In this document: positions 7,756 through 17,275 of the stretch, in pieces
Layout: the number at the start of each line of letters is the position of its first letter
Position numbering within the stretch: the first letter of the stretch is position 1
From: Thermotoga petrophila RKU-1
GTDB taxonomy: Bacteria > Thermotogota > Thermotogae > Thermotogales > Thermotogaceae
Assembly: GCF_000016785.1 (NCBI RefSeq)
Contig: NC_009486.1
Coordinates: 1,488,001 to 1,552,000 of the forward strand
Direction: 5' to 3'
DNA length: 64,000 nucleotides
The notes under the pieces: generated by a model
Database searches by the model: none
What the model saw: the letters and a program-made list of their open reading frames with translations, nothing else
What the model was told of the DNA's origin: nothing
Made by a program: the position numbers and the translations under genes

Positions 7756-8619
7756 CTGAACAGAACCCTGGCGAATTTCCTCAGAAAACTGGTGATAGTC
7801 GCTCTTTCGGGTACTGGCATTCTTGCCCTCTTTCTCCTGGTTTTCTTTCTGATCAGGGAAGCCTGGCCCGCCCTCGTGGAAATCGGGGGCGAGCTTTTCA
7901 CGAGTATCTACTGGTATCCAACGGCGGATCCCCCAGAATACGGTATGCTCGCTATGATAGCCGGAACTCTGCTTCTAACGGCTTTTTCTTCTGCCGTGTT
8001 ACTTCCCCTCGGTTACCTTATAGCCTTTTTCCTCCACACTTACGCTAAAGACTTCGAGAAAAACCTCATAAGAACCACAGTGGAATTCCTCGCCGGGACA
8101 CCTTCTGTAATCATAGGACTCTTCGTTCTTCTGTACATCGCTCCTATTCTGCTCAATTTCGATGTGTGGTCCACCGAGAACTTTCTGCTCGCATCCATCG
8201 GTCTCATTCTCACGGCCCTTCCCTACACCGTTTCTCTTTCCCTTGAAGCACTCGACTCTGTCGATGTGGCCCTTGAAGAGAGCGCCCTGGCACTCGGAGC
8301 GACTCGATTCACCACGGTTTTCAAGGTTACCACCAGAGCGGCGCTTCCCGGCATATTGAACGCCTTCGTCCTGACCGTGAACAGAGTTGTCGGTGAAACG
8401 ATGATCGTCCTCATGGCTGGCGGAGGAGCCGCCATAATACCGCGTTCTTTCTTCGATCCGGTGAAACCTCTGACAGCCGCGATTGCGAGCGAAATAGGTG
8501 AGGTGGCCGTTGGAAGCATGCATTATCATGTGCTCTTTGCGGCCGGGGTTATACTTCTTGTGATCTCCCTTGTTCTCACAGGACTCTCCAGGTACATATC
8601 GGGGAGGCAGACAAGATGA
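7756..8619 (+). CDS. pstC: Phosphate ABC transporter permease PstC
   Basis: Inner-membrane channel subunit paired with PstA. About six membrane segments are visible, the first being ILALFLLVFFLI. The cytoplasmic EAA-type loop reads EESALALGATRFTTVFKVTTRAALPGI, which docks to PstB. The start is unusual: the only well-placed ribosome binding site (GAGGAGG, 7741-7747) points to a CTG codon at 7756, giving N-terminus NRTLANFLRKLVIVAL. The next candidate, GTG at 7792, has no ribosome binding site and would start inside the first membrane helix. The gene starts 13 nt after pstS and ends in an ATGA overlap with pstA. Confidence 0.9.
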   Translation: MNRTLANFLRKLVIVALSGTGILALFLLVFFLIREAWPALVEIGGELFTSIYWYPTADPPEYGMLAMIAGTLLLTAFSSAVLLPLGYLIAFFLHTYAKDFEKNLIRTTVEFLAGTPSVIIGLFVLLYIAPILLNFDVWSTENFLLASIGLILTALPYTVSLSLEALDSVDVALEESALALGATRFTTVFKVTTRAALPGILNAFVLTVNRVVGETMIVLMAGGGAAIIPRSFFDPVKPLTAAIASEIGEVAVGSMHYHVLFAAGVILLVISLVLTGLSRYISGRQTR

Positions 8620-9446
8620 GAAAAGACCTGATCGCTTCGTACGTTTTCAGAGCAGTGAGTTACGTTGCCTTCGCAGTTGTTGTGATCATGTTCGTACTGG
8701 TTCTCGCTGGAGGGGTGAAGTACTTTTCACCTTCTTTTTTCCTGGATTACCCGAAGAACGGTATGACGGAGGGAGGGATCTTTCCCGCCATCCTTGGCAG
8801 TTTCTACCTCATGGTGCTCACGTTTCTCATATCGATTCCTCTTGGGATCTTCACCGGAGTGTTTCTCTCTGAGTACGGAAACAACGTGATCGCGAAGTGG
8901 ATAGATATCTCTCTGACCGCCCTGAGCGGTATTCCTTCGGTCGTCTACGGACTCTTCGGACTTGCCTTTTTCTGCGTGGCCCTTCAGTTTGGAACTTCCA
9001 TGCTCGCTGCCGCGTTGACTCTTTCTCTCATGACACTTCCCGTTATCGCTTCTTCCACGAGAGAAACCCTGAAGGCCATACCTGTTGAGATAAGAGAAGC
9101 GGCGCTGGCACTCGGTGCGACGAAAGAAGAGGTGATCTTCAAAGTTCTTCTCCCCGCTGCGAGGAAAGGAATCATAACAGCGGTTCTCGTCGGTGGTGGA
9201 AGAGCTCTGGGAGAGACCGCTCCTGTTCTGCTCACAGGAGCCGTGTTCTATTCAACACAGCTTCCGAAGAGTCTTCTCTCTCCTGTTATGACCCTGCCAA
9301 CACACATATACTACATCACAGCGGCGTACGGCGAGTCGGCCCAGTGGATGGCGAAGGGAACGGCCGCTTTTCTGATGATAGTGGTTGCCTTGATATATGG
9401 AACAGCTTTCTTTTTGAGGAGGAGAAAGAATGGAGCCCATCATTGA
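8616..9446 (+). CDS. pstA: Phosphate ABC transporter permease PstA
   Basis: Second channel subunit of the PstSCAB importer, 276 aa with about six membrane helices. The EAA loop [29 protein letters not shown] is the PstB contact. Family motifs [14 protein letters not shown] and [13 protein letters not shown] are both clear; the second is the PstA hallmark near the C-terminal helices. It starts at an ATGA overlap with pstC and overlaps pstB by 17 nt, so translation is coupled. Confidence 0.94.
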   Translation: MRKDLIASYVFRAVSYVAFAVVVIMFVLVLAGGVKYFSPSFFLDYPKNGMTEGGIFPAILGSFYLMVLTFLISIPLGIFTGVFLSEYGNNVIAKWIDISLTALSGIPSVVYGLFGLAFFCVALQFGTSMLAAALTLSLMTLPVIASSTRETLKAIPVEIREAALALGATKEEVIFKVLLPAARKGIITAVLVGGGRALGETAPVLLTGAVFYSTQLPKSLLSPVMTLPTHIYYITAAYGESAQWMAKGTAAFLMIVVALIYGTAFFLRRRKNGAHH

Positions 9447-10185
9447 GATCGAAAACTTCAGCGCTTACTACGGCGAGAAGATAGCCGTCAAGAACGTGAC
9501 GATGAAGATCTTCAAAAACCAGATAACCGCCATAATAGGTCCCTCCGGATGCGGTAAAACAACTCTCCTGAGGAGCATCAACAGGATGAACGATCATCTG
9601 CCTGGATTCAGGGTTGAAGGGAAGATATACTTCAAGGGACAGGACATCTACGATCCACAGCTCGACGTGACGGAGTACAGAAAGAGAGTCGGTATGGTCT
9701 TCCAGAAACCGACACCTTTTCCCATGTCGATCTACGACAACGTCGCGTTCGGCCCCAGGATACACGGGGTGAAGAGCAAACACATTCTCGACCGGATAGT
9801 AGAGGAATCATTGAAAAAGGCAGCCCTATGGGACGAGGTGAAGTCAGAACTGAACAAATCTGGTACGAGACTCTCCGGCGGTCAGCAGCAGAGGCTCTGC
9901 ATAGCGAGAGCACTCGCCGTTGAACCCGAGGTGATTCTTCTCGATGAGCCGACATCGGCCCTCGATCCCATAGCGACTCAGAGGATAGAAAAGCTTCTGG
10001 AAGAACTCTCTGAGAATTACACCATCGTGATCGTCACACACAACATCGGCCAGGCGATAAGAATAGCGGACTACATAGCGTTCATGTACAGAGGAGAACT
10101 CATCGAATACGGACCAACGAGGGAGATCGTGGAGAGACCGAAGAACAGGCTCACCGAGGAGTACCTGACAGGAAAAATCGGATGA
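9430..10185 (+). CDS. pstB: Phosphate ABC transporter ATP-binding protein PstB
   Basis: Cytoplasmic ATPase that powers phosphate uptake, 251 aa, the usual PstB length. Walker A is GPSGCGKTT (about residues 37-45), the Q-loop is [16 protein letters not shown], the ABC signature is LSGGQQQRL, Walker B is [11 protein letters not shown], and the switch His is in VTHN. The [12 protein letters not shown] stretch after the Q-loop is characteristic of PstB. The ATG follows GAGGAGGAGAAAG. Confidence 0.96.
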   Translation: MEPIIEIENFSAYYGEKIAVKNVTMKIFKNQITAIIGPSGCGKTTLLRSINRMNDHLPGFRVEGKIYFKGQDIYDPQLDVTEYRKRVGMVFQKPTPFPMSIYDNVAFGPRIHGVKSKHILDRIVEESLKKAALWDEVKSELNKSGTRLSGGQQQRLCIARALAVEPEVILLDEPTSALDPIATQRIEKLLEELSENYTIVIVTHNIGQAIRIADYIAFMYRGELIEYGPTREIVERPKNRLTEEYLTGKIG

Positions 10186-10199
10186 TGGAGGCGGAAAGT

Positions 10200-10898
10200 A
10201 TGGTCGATCACGTTCACTTCGAAAGGGAACTCACACTTCTCAAGTCTGATGTCTCGAAGATGCTCTTTCTGGTCTCTGAATCTTTGAACGACGCGATAGA
10301 GAGCCTCGAGACGATGAATGAGACGCTCGCCAGGAAGGTCCTCGAGTCGGACGATATGATAGACGAACTGAACAGGGAGATAGAAGAAAAAGCTTACCAG
10401 ATCATAGCGAGGTACAACCCCATCCTGAAACAGCTCAGGTACATCATCACCATCTTGAAATTTTCAAACGATCTGGAGAGGATAGGAGATCTCTCCTGCA
10501 ACATAGCTGAGAAGTGTCTCTTTCTCTCTGAAGAGAAGATCAAATTCGAAATGCTCAAGGAACTCAAAGACATGTTCGGAAGCACCCTGAAGGTGGTTCA
10601 GGACGCTTTCAAGGCCTTCGTTGAAGAAGATGTGGATCTGGCTTTCAGGCTCTGGAAGTTCGACGACGTGATAGACGAGATGGAAAAGAAGATCAGAAGA
10701 ATCGTGGTGGAAAGAATAAGGGAGGGAAACATCTCGGCCGAGCTGGCGCTGGTTTACATACTCATCGCAAGAGACCTTGAGAGGGTGGGAGATCACGCCA
10801 ACAACCTCTGTGAGGAGGTCATATACATAGAAACGGGAAAAAACATGAAGGAATTCCTGAGGGGTGTTGAGAGTGGGAGTGAAGGTGCTGATAGCTGA
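10200..10898 (+). CDS. phoU: Phosphate transport accessory/regulatory protein PhoU
   Basis: PhoU links PstSCAB activity to the PhoR-PhoB signalling pair and restrains phosphate uptake and Pho gene expression when phosphate is ample. The 232-aa protein is all-helical, with the two repeated three-helix bundles seen as parallel ER(I/V)GD motifs: LERIGDLSCNIAE in the first half and LERVGDHANNLCEEVIY in the second. These acidic patches bind metals. I chose the ATG at 10200 with GGAGG 8 nt upstream; an in-frame ATG at 10182 lies at the pstB stop. It is followed by the response regulator with overlap. Confidence 0.92.
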   Translation: MVDHVHFERELTLLKSDVSKMLFLVSESLNDAIESLETMNETLARKVLESDDMIDELNREIEEKAYQIIARYNPILKQLRYIITILKFSNDLERIGDLSCNIAEKCLFLSEEKIKFEMLKELKDMFGSTLKVVQDAFKAFVEEDVDLAFRLWKFDDVIDEMEKKIRRIVVERIREGNISAELALVYILIARDLERVGDHANNLCEEVIYIETGKNMKEFLRGVESGSEGADS

Positions 10899-11553
10899 AG
10901 ACGACGAAGACATAAGGAGCGTGTTGAAGAGATACCTGGAAACCGAAGGATACGAGTGCGACGAAGCAGAGTCCCTTTTCGATCTCAAGAAAAAACTCTC
11001 TGAAGGAACGTACAACGTGCTTCTCCTCGATCTCATGTTTCCCGACGGTGTGGCGATGGACGAAATTCCCGAGATGAAAGTTTCTCACCCGGAAATGGCC
11101 ATCATCATCATCTCGGCAAGGGACAGGGACATGGACCGCATCTTTGGAATAGAGCTCGGAGCGGATGATTACGTGACAAAACCTTTCAATCCAAGGGAAG
11201 TTCTCGCACGTGTGAAAGCGGTTCTGAGAAGGATGGGGAAAGAACAGAAGGTACTGAGATTTGGAAGACTCGAGATCTTTCCAGAGGATTACATAGTCAG
11301 ATACGATGGAAAAAACGTTGAGATGACAGCCAAAGAGTTCGAGCTTTTGAAACTCCTCGCCACGACCCCGAACAAGGTCTTTTCAAGAGAGGAGATCCTG
11401 AACAGGGTGTGGGGAGACGATTACGTCTCTGACAGGGTAGTGGATGTCCACATCAGCGCCATTCGATCGAAGATAGGAAAGGGATGGATAAAAACGGTGA
11501 GGGGATTGGGATACAAGTTTTCAACACGGGGTGATGAGGGTGATAGAGCTTGA
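10873..11553 (+). CDS. PhoB/OmpR-family response regulator
   Basis: DNA-binding response regulator, 226 aa. The receiver domain (1-120) has the acidic pair in AEDDED, the phospho-acceptor D53 in LLLDLMFPDG and the conserved Lys in VTKPFNP. The C-terminal winged helix (about 130-225) contains MTAKEFELLKLLATTPNKVFSREEI-type sequence and ends VRGLGYKF. Location straight after phoU makes it the likely PhoB/PhoP that reads the Pho box before pstS. Several GTG/TTG starts compete; GTG at 10873 has GAGGGGTG 6 nt upstream. The gene overlaps phoU by 26 nt and the kinase gene by about 14 nt. Confidence 0.9.
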   Translation: MGVKVLIAEDDEDIRSVLKRYLETEGYECDEAESLFDLKKKLSEGTYNVLLLDLMFPDGVAMDEIPEMKVSHPEMAIIIISARDRDMDRIFGIELGADDYVTKPFNPREVLARVKAVLRRMGKEQKVLRFGRLEIFPEDYIVRYDGKNVEMTAKEFELLKLLATTPNKVFSREEILNRVWGDDYVSDRVVDVHISAIRSKIGKGWIKTVRGLGYKFSTRGDEGDRA

Positions 11554-12493
11554 AGATCTCGATCATATCAGAGAAGCGATCGTGATACTGAAGGGCCTGG
11601 AAGTGGAAGGTGCGAACAAACCGGGTGAGAAACTCGGCTTCAAAAAGGGAAAGAATCTGATGTCGATCTTCACGTGCAAGGAAATGGATAGATTCATCAG
11701 AGATGTTCAAGAAAGAAAGAATTTCTCCCTTGAAACAAACGCCTATTTTTTTGAACTCCACTCGAAAAGGTTCGTCTCCCTCCGCTACCTTCCGAAGAAG
11801 AGTCTTCTCTTTGTGAACGATCTCACCGAGGAGAGAACTCTCAGCGAGGCAAAACTCGATTTTGTAACGGCCGTCTCCCACGAGCTGTTCACACCTCTTT
11901 CTGCGTCAAAGGCAAACGTTTTTCTTCTGAAGGACATAGAAAACGATCCAGAAAAACTCGAAATACTCGGAAAAGTTGAGCGCTCCTTGGACAGAATGGA
12001 AACGATCATCAGACAGCTCAAGGTGCTCACCATGATACAGCTGAGACTTTACGAACTCAAGATGGAGCACATTCCTGTCGAAGAAGTCGTTCACATGGTC
12101 TTGGAAGAGCTTCGAGAAAAGATCGAGTCAAAGAAGATCAAGGTAAACGTTTTTGTGGATGTTGAAACAATCGAAACTGACAGGTTCGTGTTCCACACGA
12201 TCTTGAAGAACCTCGTTTCAAACGCCGTGAAGTACTCTTATCCCGATTCTGTGGTGGAGATTTCTATCACCGGTGAAAGACTGAGTGTGAAAGATCAGGG
12301 AATCGGTATCAAAGAAGAGGAGAAGAGCAGGATATTCGAGCGCTTCTACAGAGGTTCAGAAGCACTCAAGATGGCGCCCGGTTCTGGCCTGGGACTTTCC
12401 ATAGTGAAACACCTGTGCGACACGATAGGTTACAGGCTGGAAGTGAACTCTCAGTGGCTCGTTGGATCAGAGTTCATCGTTCACTTCAAATGA
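11540..12493 (+). CDS. Soluble sensor histidine kinase (PhoR-like)
   Basis: Partner kinase of the preceding regulator, 317 aa. No membrane segment is present, unlike most PhoR proteins, so it should act in the cytoplasm. An N-terminal region of about 100 residues has a PAS-like look (SLRYLPKKSLLFVNDLTEE). The H-box is AVSHELFTPLS, with Phe where most kinases have Arg (H about 114). The N-box is LKNLVSNAVKYS, G1 is VKDQGIGI, F-box IFERFYRG and G2 GSGLGLSIV. I prefer GTG at 11540 because GGGGTGA is 5 nt upstream; the ATG at 11534 abuts that site. The gene meets the minus-strand ATPase gene tail-to-tail with an 8-nt overlap. The signal is probably relayed from PstSCAB-PhoU rather than sensed outside. 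Confidence 0.88.
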   Translation: MIELEDLDHIREAIVILKGLEVEGANKPGEKLGFKKGKNLMSIFTCKEMDRFIRDVQERKNFSLETNAYFFELHSKRFVSLRYLPKKSLLFVNDLTEERTLSEAKLDFVTAVSHELFTPLSASKANVFLLKDIENDPEKLEILGKVERSLDRMETIIRQLKVLTMIQLRLYELKMEHIPVEEVVHMVLEELREKIESKKIKVNVFVDVETIETDRFVFHTILKNLVSNAVKYSYPDSVVEISITGERLSVKDQGIGIKEEEKSRIFERFYRGSEALKMAPGSGLGLSIVKHLCDTIGYRLEVNSQWLVGSEFIVHFK

Positions 12494-14321
12494 TGAACTC
12501 CTCTTCTTCCCACGTTTTCCCCTCCGGGTTGTGCCACCCGCCTTCTCTCGTGCACCAGGCCGGAAGCGGAAACTTCACCGTGAGAGGAAGGTTCAAGAAC
12601 GGCTGATCTATGATCACTTCTCCCTGTCTCAAGAGTGCTGCTTTTCTCTTGTAGTGCTCTGTGAGATGCGAGTATTCGGGTTTTATGAGTTCGGCTCCTT
12701 TCTGCCTGCCCACAACCACCGTAGCGGCTTGCGTGATTACCCTGTAATCCACTTCGGAAGCGGTCTGTTCGGCTCCAATGAGGATCACTCTGAAAGATCT
12801 TCCTCTTTCCGCCACATCTCTGAAGATGTTCGCAAGGGCTCCTCCGCCGTGTCTTGGTGCGTACTTGTTCAGCTCGTCCAGGAAAATGAAAACGGGCTGG
12901 GTGAAACCGCTGTTTCTTTCTTTTTCTCTCATTACCTCGGAAAGAATCGCACCTACAACGAACGCCTGTGCGCGTTCTCTCAACTTCGAAATGTCGATGA
13001 CTGTGACCCTTCCCGGCACGTTCCAGTCGATCCGATAGTTGGTCTGCCACGGTTCCACTTTCAGAGGCGGTTTCACCCAGAGTCTGTCGAAGTCCATCTT
13101 TTGAGCGGCTTTCAATCTCCTGATCAGCATCCCGATCGTCTGCTTCTGGACGTGTTCTCCCAGGAGATACTCTCTTGTCCTTCCACCTTCTCCAAGATCT
13201 TTTATCAAACTATCGAGATCAAGTGGAAGATCCACGACTTCACCTTTCTTCATCACCACTTCGCGCAGTGCTTCTGACGGCAGTTTTTTTCTGTCAACGA
13301 TGTATCCCTCTTTCAGAAATTCCTGGTACATCTCTTCCATTCTCTGGGAAAGGTGCTCCTGGAGGGACCAGACCGCGAGCTGAAAGTTCTGGTTTCTCGT
13401 CATCTCATCTGGATCGAACATGAGTTCCAGAAGGTTCATTTCGACGATGTCGAACACGTCCCAGCCGTAAACGTTCACACCGATCAATCTCTTGTTGACA
13501 TCCGGTATGTAAGCTCCCTTCTCCCTGCTGGGAGCGTAGAATGCGACATTTTCAAAAGGTTTTGGTTCAATGCCGAGAACCCTGTACATTTCATCCCATT
13601 TCTCCCTTTCTGAATACCACTCCTTCGAAATGCGATCGAGAAACAGCAGACTCTCTCCCTTCACGTTGAAGATGATGTATCTCGCCTCTCTCAGCTCTCT
13701 CATCAAATCTCCATCGTTTTTGCTGGACGTTTCTATCATCGACTTGACGAGGAACGTGGTGTAAGACGTTTTCGCCGCAACACCGGACTGTCCGGAGACG
13801 TTTATGTGGGCTCCGTTGTCTCCCAGGATGTATCTCAAATCGAGATAAGCCGGCCTTCCGTTCTTCAGCAAGCCAACTGGCAGTGCAACGTTCTTTCTCT
13901 TCAACTCATCGAATCCAAGGGCGATGTCTATCTCCTCATCTCCGACGAGAAAGACGGGGGAGCCTATGTTTGGAGGGATCTCCGGAGCGTCTTCGAGGAG
14001 CTTGTCTCCTTCTTTCAGAAACGATCTTGTCACCTTCACCTTCGCGATGTATATCGGATAGGCAGGTTTCAACTTCTCGAGTGCAACTTCCTCTTCGTAG
14101 CCGTTTCTCAAATCTCCATCCCATCTGTTCTGTATATCAACGATCATTCCGTACGTGACGACGGTGCCGTACCCCGTGAGGTACTCAACCTTCACAACAT
14201 CCTCTATCTGAGCGAATACCTTGTACGCTTCTCCTGGCTTTTCGGCGGTCATTCGAACGAAGAATTCGTACGGACTGGACTGGAATATACCGGTGACAAC
14301 CCCTATCTTTCTTCCGCTCAT
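12486..14321 (-). CDS. HerA-like ATPase (DUF87/FtsK-HerA superfamily)
   Basis: A 611-residue protein of the HerA-FtsK ATPase group. The N-terminus (about 1-90) looks like the small HAS-barrel found in HerA proteins. Walker A is present in a divergent form, SGQSGVAAKTSYT, with the essential Lys-Thr. Walker B is VFIFLDELNKYAP, followed by a GGGALANIFRDVAERGRSF segment and the arginine-rich region typical of HerA hexamers. HerA usually pairs with NurA in DNA end resection, but no NurA-like gene is adjacent. The neighbours are an ABC exporter and an aminotransferase, so its partner must be elsewhere if it has one. The ATG at 14321 follows GAGGAGGGATAG, which contains the stop codon of the exporter gene. 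Confidence 0.85.
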   Translation of the reverse strand: MSGRKIGVVTGIFQSSPYEFFVRMTAEKPGEAYKVFAQIEDVVKVEYLTGYGTVVTYGMIVDIQNRWDGDLRNGYEEEVALEKLKPAYPIYIAKVKVTRSFLKEGDKLLEDAPEIPPNIGSPVFLVGDEEIDIALGFDELKRKNVALPVGLLKNGRPAYLDLRYILGDNGAHINVSGQSGVAAKTSYTTFLVKSMIETSSKNDGDLMRELREARYIIFNVKGESLLFLDRISKEWYSEREKWDEMYRVLGIEPKPFENVAFYAPSREKGAYIPDVNKRLIGVNVYGWDVFDIVEMNLLELMFDPDEMTRNQNFQLAVWSLQEHLSQRMEEMYQEFLKEGYIVDRKKLPSEALREVVMKKGEVVDLPLDLDSLIKDLGEGGRTREYLLGEHVQKQTIGMLIRRLKAAQKMDFDRLWVKPPLKVEPWQTNYRIDWNVPGRVTVIDISKLRERAQAFVVGAILSEVMREKERNSGFTQPVFIFLDELNKYAPRHGGGALANIFRDVAERGRSFRVILIGAEQTASEVDYRVITQAATVVVGRQKGAELIKPEYSHLTEHYKRKAALLRQGEVIIDQPFLNLPLTVKFPLPAWCTREGGWHNPEGKTWEEEEFII

Positions 14322-14325
14322 TTAC

Positions 14326-16059
14326 CTATCCCTCCTCGATGAGCTGTTTTCTGTACATTCTACTGTACATGCCATCCCTGATCATCAATTCCTCGTGAGT
14401 GCCCTCTTCTATCACTCTTCCCTCGTGCAAGACATATATCCTGTCGGCGTTTTTCAACACCTTCAATCGATGTGTTATGACGACGATCGTTTTTCCTTTC
14501 ATTCCTTTTCTGATCGAATCTATGATCCTCTCTTCGGTTTCAGGGTCAACGGCCGAGAGACAGTCGTCGAATATGTAAACTTCGAAATCTCTTATGAGAG
14601 CGCGGGCTATGGTGATTCTCTGTTTCTGACCGCCCGAAAGCGTCACACCTCTTTCCCCAACGATCGTGTCGAATTTTTCTGGAAAGCTCATGATATCGTC
14701 GTAGACGGCCGCAAGTTTTGTCACTTCTTCGATCTTTTTCTCATCGACGTTTTCCAAACCGACCGTTATGTTGTTTCTCACCGTGTCTGAGAACAGAAAC
14801 GTTTCCTGCGGAACCAGAGTGACGATGGATCTGATATTCTCCGAAGAAACGTCGTTTATGTCCACACCGTTTATGAATATCTTTCCCCTTTCCACCGGAT
14901 AGAGCTTCACGAGAAGCTTTGCTATCGTGGACTTTCCACTTCCAACACTGCCGGCGATGCCTATCATTTCTCCCCTGTTTATCTTCATGGTGACGTTTTT
15001 CAGAACTTCACGTTCTGTTCCGGGGTATCTGTAGGTCAGGTTTCTCACTTCAAAACTTTCAAAGTGATCTATTTTGATCGGTTTTTCGGGTTCTTCAACT
15101 TCGGGCTGGGCAGTGAAGATCGTGTCCAGACGTCTCATAGCCGCTCTTCCCCTCTGGAACAGATCCACCATGAAACCGTAGGCCATCATCGGCCAGACGA
15201 GCATTCCAAGGTAGGAATTGAAGGCTATGAAATCACCGAGAGAGATCTTCCCGTTTATAACGGCTCTTCCACCGTAGAGAAGGGCGAGGAAAAAAGCGGT
15301 CGAAGCGATAAGGTTGATGAGAGGCCTAAAAACGCTGGAGACTTTGATTGCACTGAGAGTGCCTTCGTAGTTTTTGAGTGCCCTGTTTTCAAATATCTTG
15401 AATGAGACGTCTTCCACCGAGAAGCTCTTCACAATGCGCACACTCGAAATCGTTTCTTCGGTGAACCCGGAAAGTTCCGAGAAGGATCTCTGAACTTCCG
15501 ATACTTTTCTGTGTATGAGTCGTCCAAAGCTCATCGAAACAGGGGCAAGAAGCAAAAGCGGCGCAAAGCTGATCCAGGAGAGCTTCCAACCCACGTTACC
15601 TATCATGAAGAAAAAGACCATCACGATCATGATGAAAGAATCGAAGAAGAGTATCGCACCCTGGCCGAGCACTCTTCTCAGAAGGCTCAGATCGTTGGTG
15701 AACCTTGCCATGAGTTCACCGCTTTTCATTCGATCGAAGAAACCGGGAGTGAGACTGAGCAGCTTTGAGAACATCTTGTTCGATGTCTCGAGGAAAAACT
15801 TTCTTGCAGTGCCACCAAGGAAGAATCTCCAGAAGAACCTTCCAATAAACATCCCGCTCGCGGCGGCCATCACCCAAAACAACATTATTTTGAGTGTATC
15901 GAAGTTCATCGTTTCTGTGTTCAGCATGTCAACGATCTTTCCGATGACACGTGGAATGTAGACTTGAAGGAGGTCCACCGCGATGAGTGAAAGAACACCG
16001 AGAAGGTATTTGTGCCAGTTTCTCTTCAGGAAATCAACGAGAATTGAGGAAGTCTTCAA
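14326..16059 (-). CDS. ABC exporter half-transporter with degenerate Walker B
   Basis: Fused membrane and ATPase domains, 577 aa. The type IV (type I exporter) membrane domain spans about 1-320 with six helices; the ATPase follows (GSVGSGKST Walker A, LVPQETFLFSDTV Q-loop, LSGGQKQRIT signature). Walker B ends IFDDCLSAVD, with Asp where the catalytic Glu normally stands. This change is typical of the non-catalytic member of heterodimeric exporters such as TM287 of TM287/288, yet no partner gene is adjacent. The only start is a TTG at 16059, inside the 3' end of the aminotransferase gene (26-nt overlap). The substrate is unknown; lipid, peptide or drug export are all possible. Confidence 0.88.
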   Translation of the reverse strand: MKTSSILVDFLKRNWHKYLLGVLSLIAVDLLQVYIPRVIGKIVDMLNTETMNFDTLKIMLFWVMAAASGMFIGRFFWRFFLGGTARKFFLETSNKMFSKLLSLTPGFFDRMKSGELMARFTNDLSLLRRVLGQGAILFFDSFIMIVMVFFFMIGNVGWKLSWISFAPLLLLAPVSMSFGRLIHRKVSEVQRSFSELSGFTEETISSVRIVKSFSVEDVSFKIFENRALKNYEGTLSAIKVSSVFRPLINLIASTAFFLALLYGGRAVINGKISLGDFIAFNSYLGMLVWPMMAYGFMVDLFQRGRAAMRRLDTIFTAQPEVEEPEKPIKIDHFESFEVRNLTYRYPGTEREVLKNVTMKINRGEMIGIAGSVGSGKSTIAKLLVKLYPVERGKIFINGVDINDVSSENIRSIVTLVPQETFLFSDTVRNNITVGLENVDEKKIEEVTKLAAVYDDIMSFPEKFDTIVGERGVTLSGGQKQRITIARALIRDFEVYIFDDCLSAVDPETEERIIDSIRKGMKGKTIVVITHRLKVLKNADRIYVLHEGRVIEEGTHEELMIRDGMYSRMYRKQLIEEG

Positions 16060-17167
16060 TTCTATCCAGCGCCTCCGTAAGTCTTTCTATAGATGTGGCA
16101 AAAGAAAGCCTCACAAATCCAGGCTTCAGAAAGGCGGATCCTGGAACGAGTGCAACCTTCTTTTCTTCGAGGAGCCTTTCACAGAATTTCACATCGTCAC
16201 CCCGGACTTTGAAAAAGAGGTAGAACGCACCTTCTGGTTCCACGAACTTAACACCCATCTTTTTCAATCTTTCCACCACGAAATTTTTTCTTTCTTTAAA
16301 GGTCTGAACCATGTAAGAGTTGTCCACTTCCAGAGCCTTCAAGGCGGCGTACTGTGCTACCGTGTTGATACAGGAGGTGGTGTGAGACTGGATCTTCGAC
16401 ACAGCGGTCGCTACTTTTTCGCTCGATATCAGGTAACCCACCCTCCAGCCGGTCATGGAGTGAGACTTCGAGAAGCCGTTTATGTAAACTATCCGGTCGA
16501 ATCCTTCAGAAACATCGAGTATCGATGTGAATTCATCCGTGTAAACAAGGGAATCGTAGACTTCGTCGCTGATTATGTAGAAATTCCTCTTCTTGGCAAG
16601 TCTCACAAGTCCTTCAAGGAACTCTCTTCTGTACACCACACCAGTGGGATTGTTCGGAGAGTTGATAAGAACGGCTTTCGTTTTCCCAACAAGAAGCCCT
16701 TCCACCTCTTCCAGACTGGGCTGGAAATTTTTACTCATGAACGTCTCAACCACGTTCACCGTGCCACCAGCAAGGATGATCTGAGGAATGTAGCTGACCC
16801 AGACGGGAGAAAACACGATCACTTCGTCACCGGGATCAAGAAGGGCCATGAAAGCATTGAACAGAGCCTGTTTCGCTCCATTCGTCACCACGACCTGATC
16901 CGGTGAGATATCTTTTTTGTATCTCTCGCCTATCCTTTTCGCTATACCCTCTCTGAGTTCGTAGATACCACGAGGATCTGTGTATTTCACTTCTCCTTTC
17001 TGGAGAAATCTCATCGCTTCTTCCACGACGGGTTCCGGTGTGGGAAAATCCGGCTCACCAGCCGTTAGATTGATCACGTCTTCTCCCTTTTTTATGAGGG
17101 CTTTGGCCTTCGCGTCGAGTTCCATGGTTTTCGATATGGGAATCTCTGATATTCTCCTGGATACCAT
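16034..17167 (-). CDS. Aspartate aminotransferase (class I, thermophile subgroup I-gamma type)
   Basis: PLP-dependent aminotransferase of 377 aa. Landmarks are LTAGEPDFPTPEPV at the N-terminus, NGAKQAL (phosphate cup), SPNNPTGVVY, ISDEVYDSLVY, and the Schiff-base Lys in NGFSKSHSMTGWRVGY. The substrate Arg is near the C-terminus in GFVRLSFA. These match the aspartate aminotransferases of thermophiles. Relaxed specificity toward other amino acids cannot be excluded. It heads the minus-strand unit with the ABC exporter and the HerA-like ATPase. The ATG at 17167 is preceded by AGGGGGGTTTC. Confidence 0.9.
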   Translation of the reverse strand: MVSRRISEIPISKTMELDAKAKALIKKGEDVINLTAGEPDFPTPEPVVEEAMRFLQKGEVKYTDPRGIYELREGIAKRIGERYKKDISPDQVVVTNGAKQALFNAFMALLDPGDEVIVFSPVWVSYIPQIILAGGTVNVVETFMSKNFQPSLEEVEGLLVGKTKAVLINSPNNPTGVVYRREFLEGLVRLAKKRNFYIISDEVYDSLVYTDEFTSILDVSEGFDRIVYINGFSKSHSMTGWRVGYLISSEKVATAVSKIQSHTTSCINTVAQYAALKALEVDNSYMVQTFKERKNFVVERLKKMGVKFVEPEGAFYLFFKVRGDDVKFCERLLEEKKVALVPGSAFLKPGFVRLSFATSIERLTEALDRIEDFLNSR

Positions 17168-17275
17168 TTAGAAACCCCCCTGGTCGTGGTTTCATATTTA
17201 ATACTACCACAAAGATCCGATTTAGACAGGTTAAACTTCTCATGTTATTCTTTTAAAAGAAAGGAGGAGTAAGGA

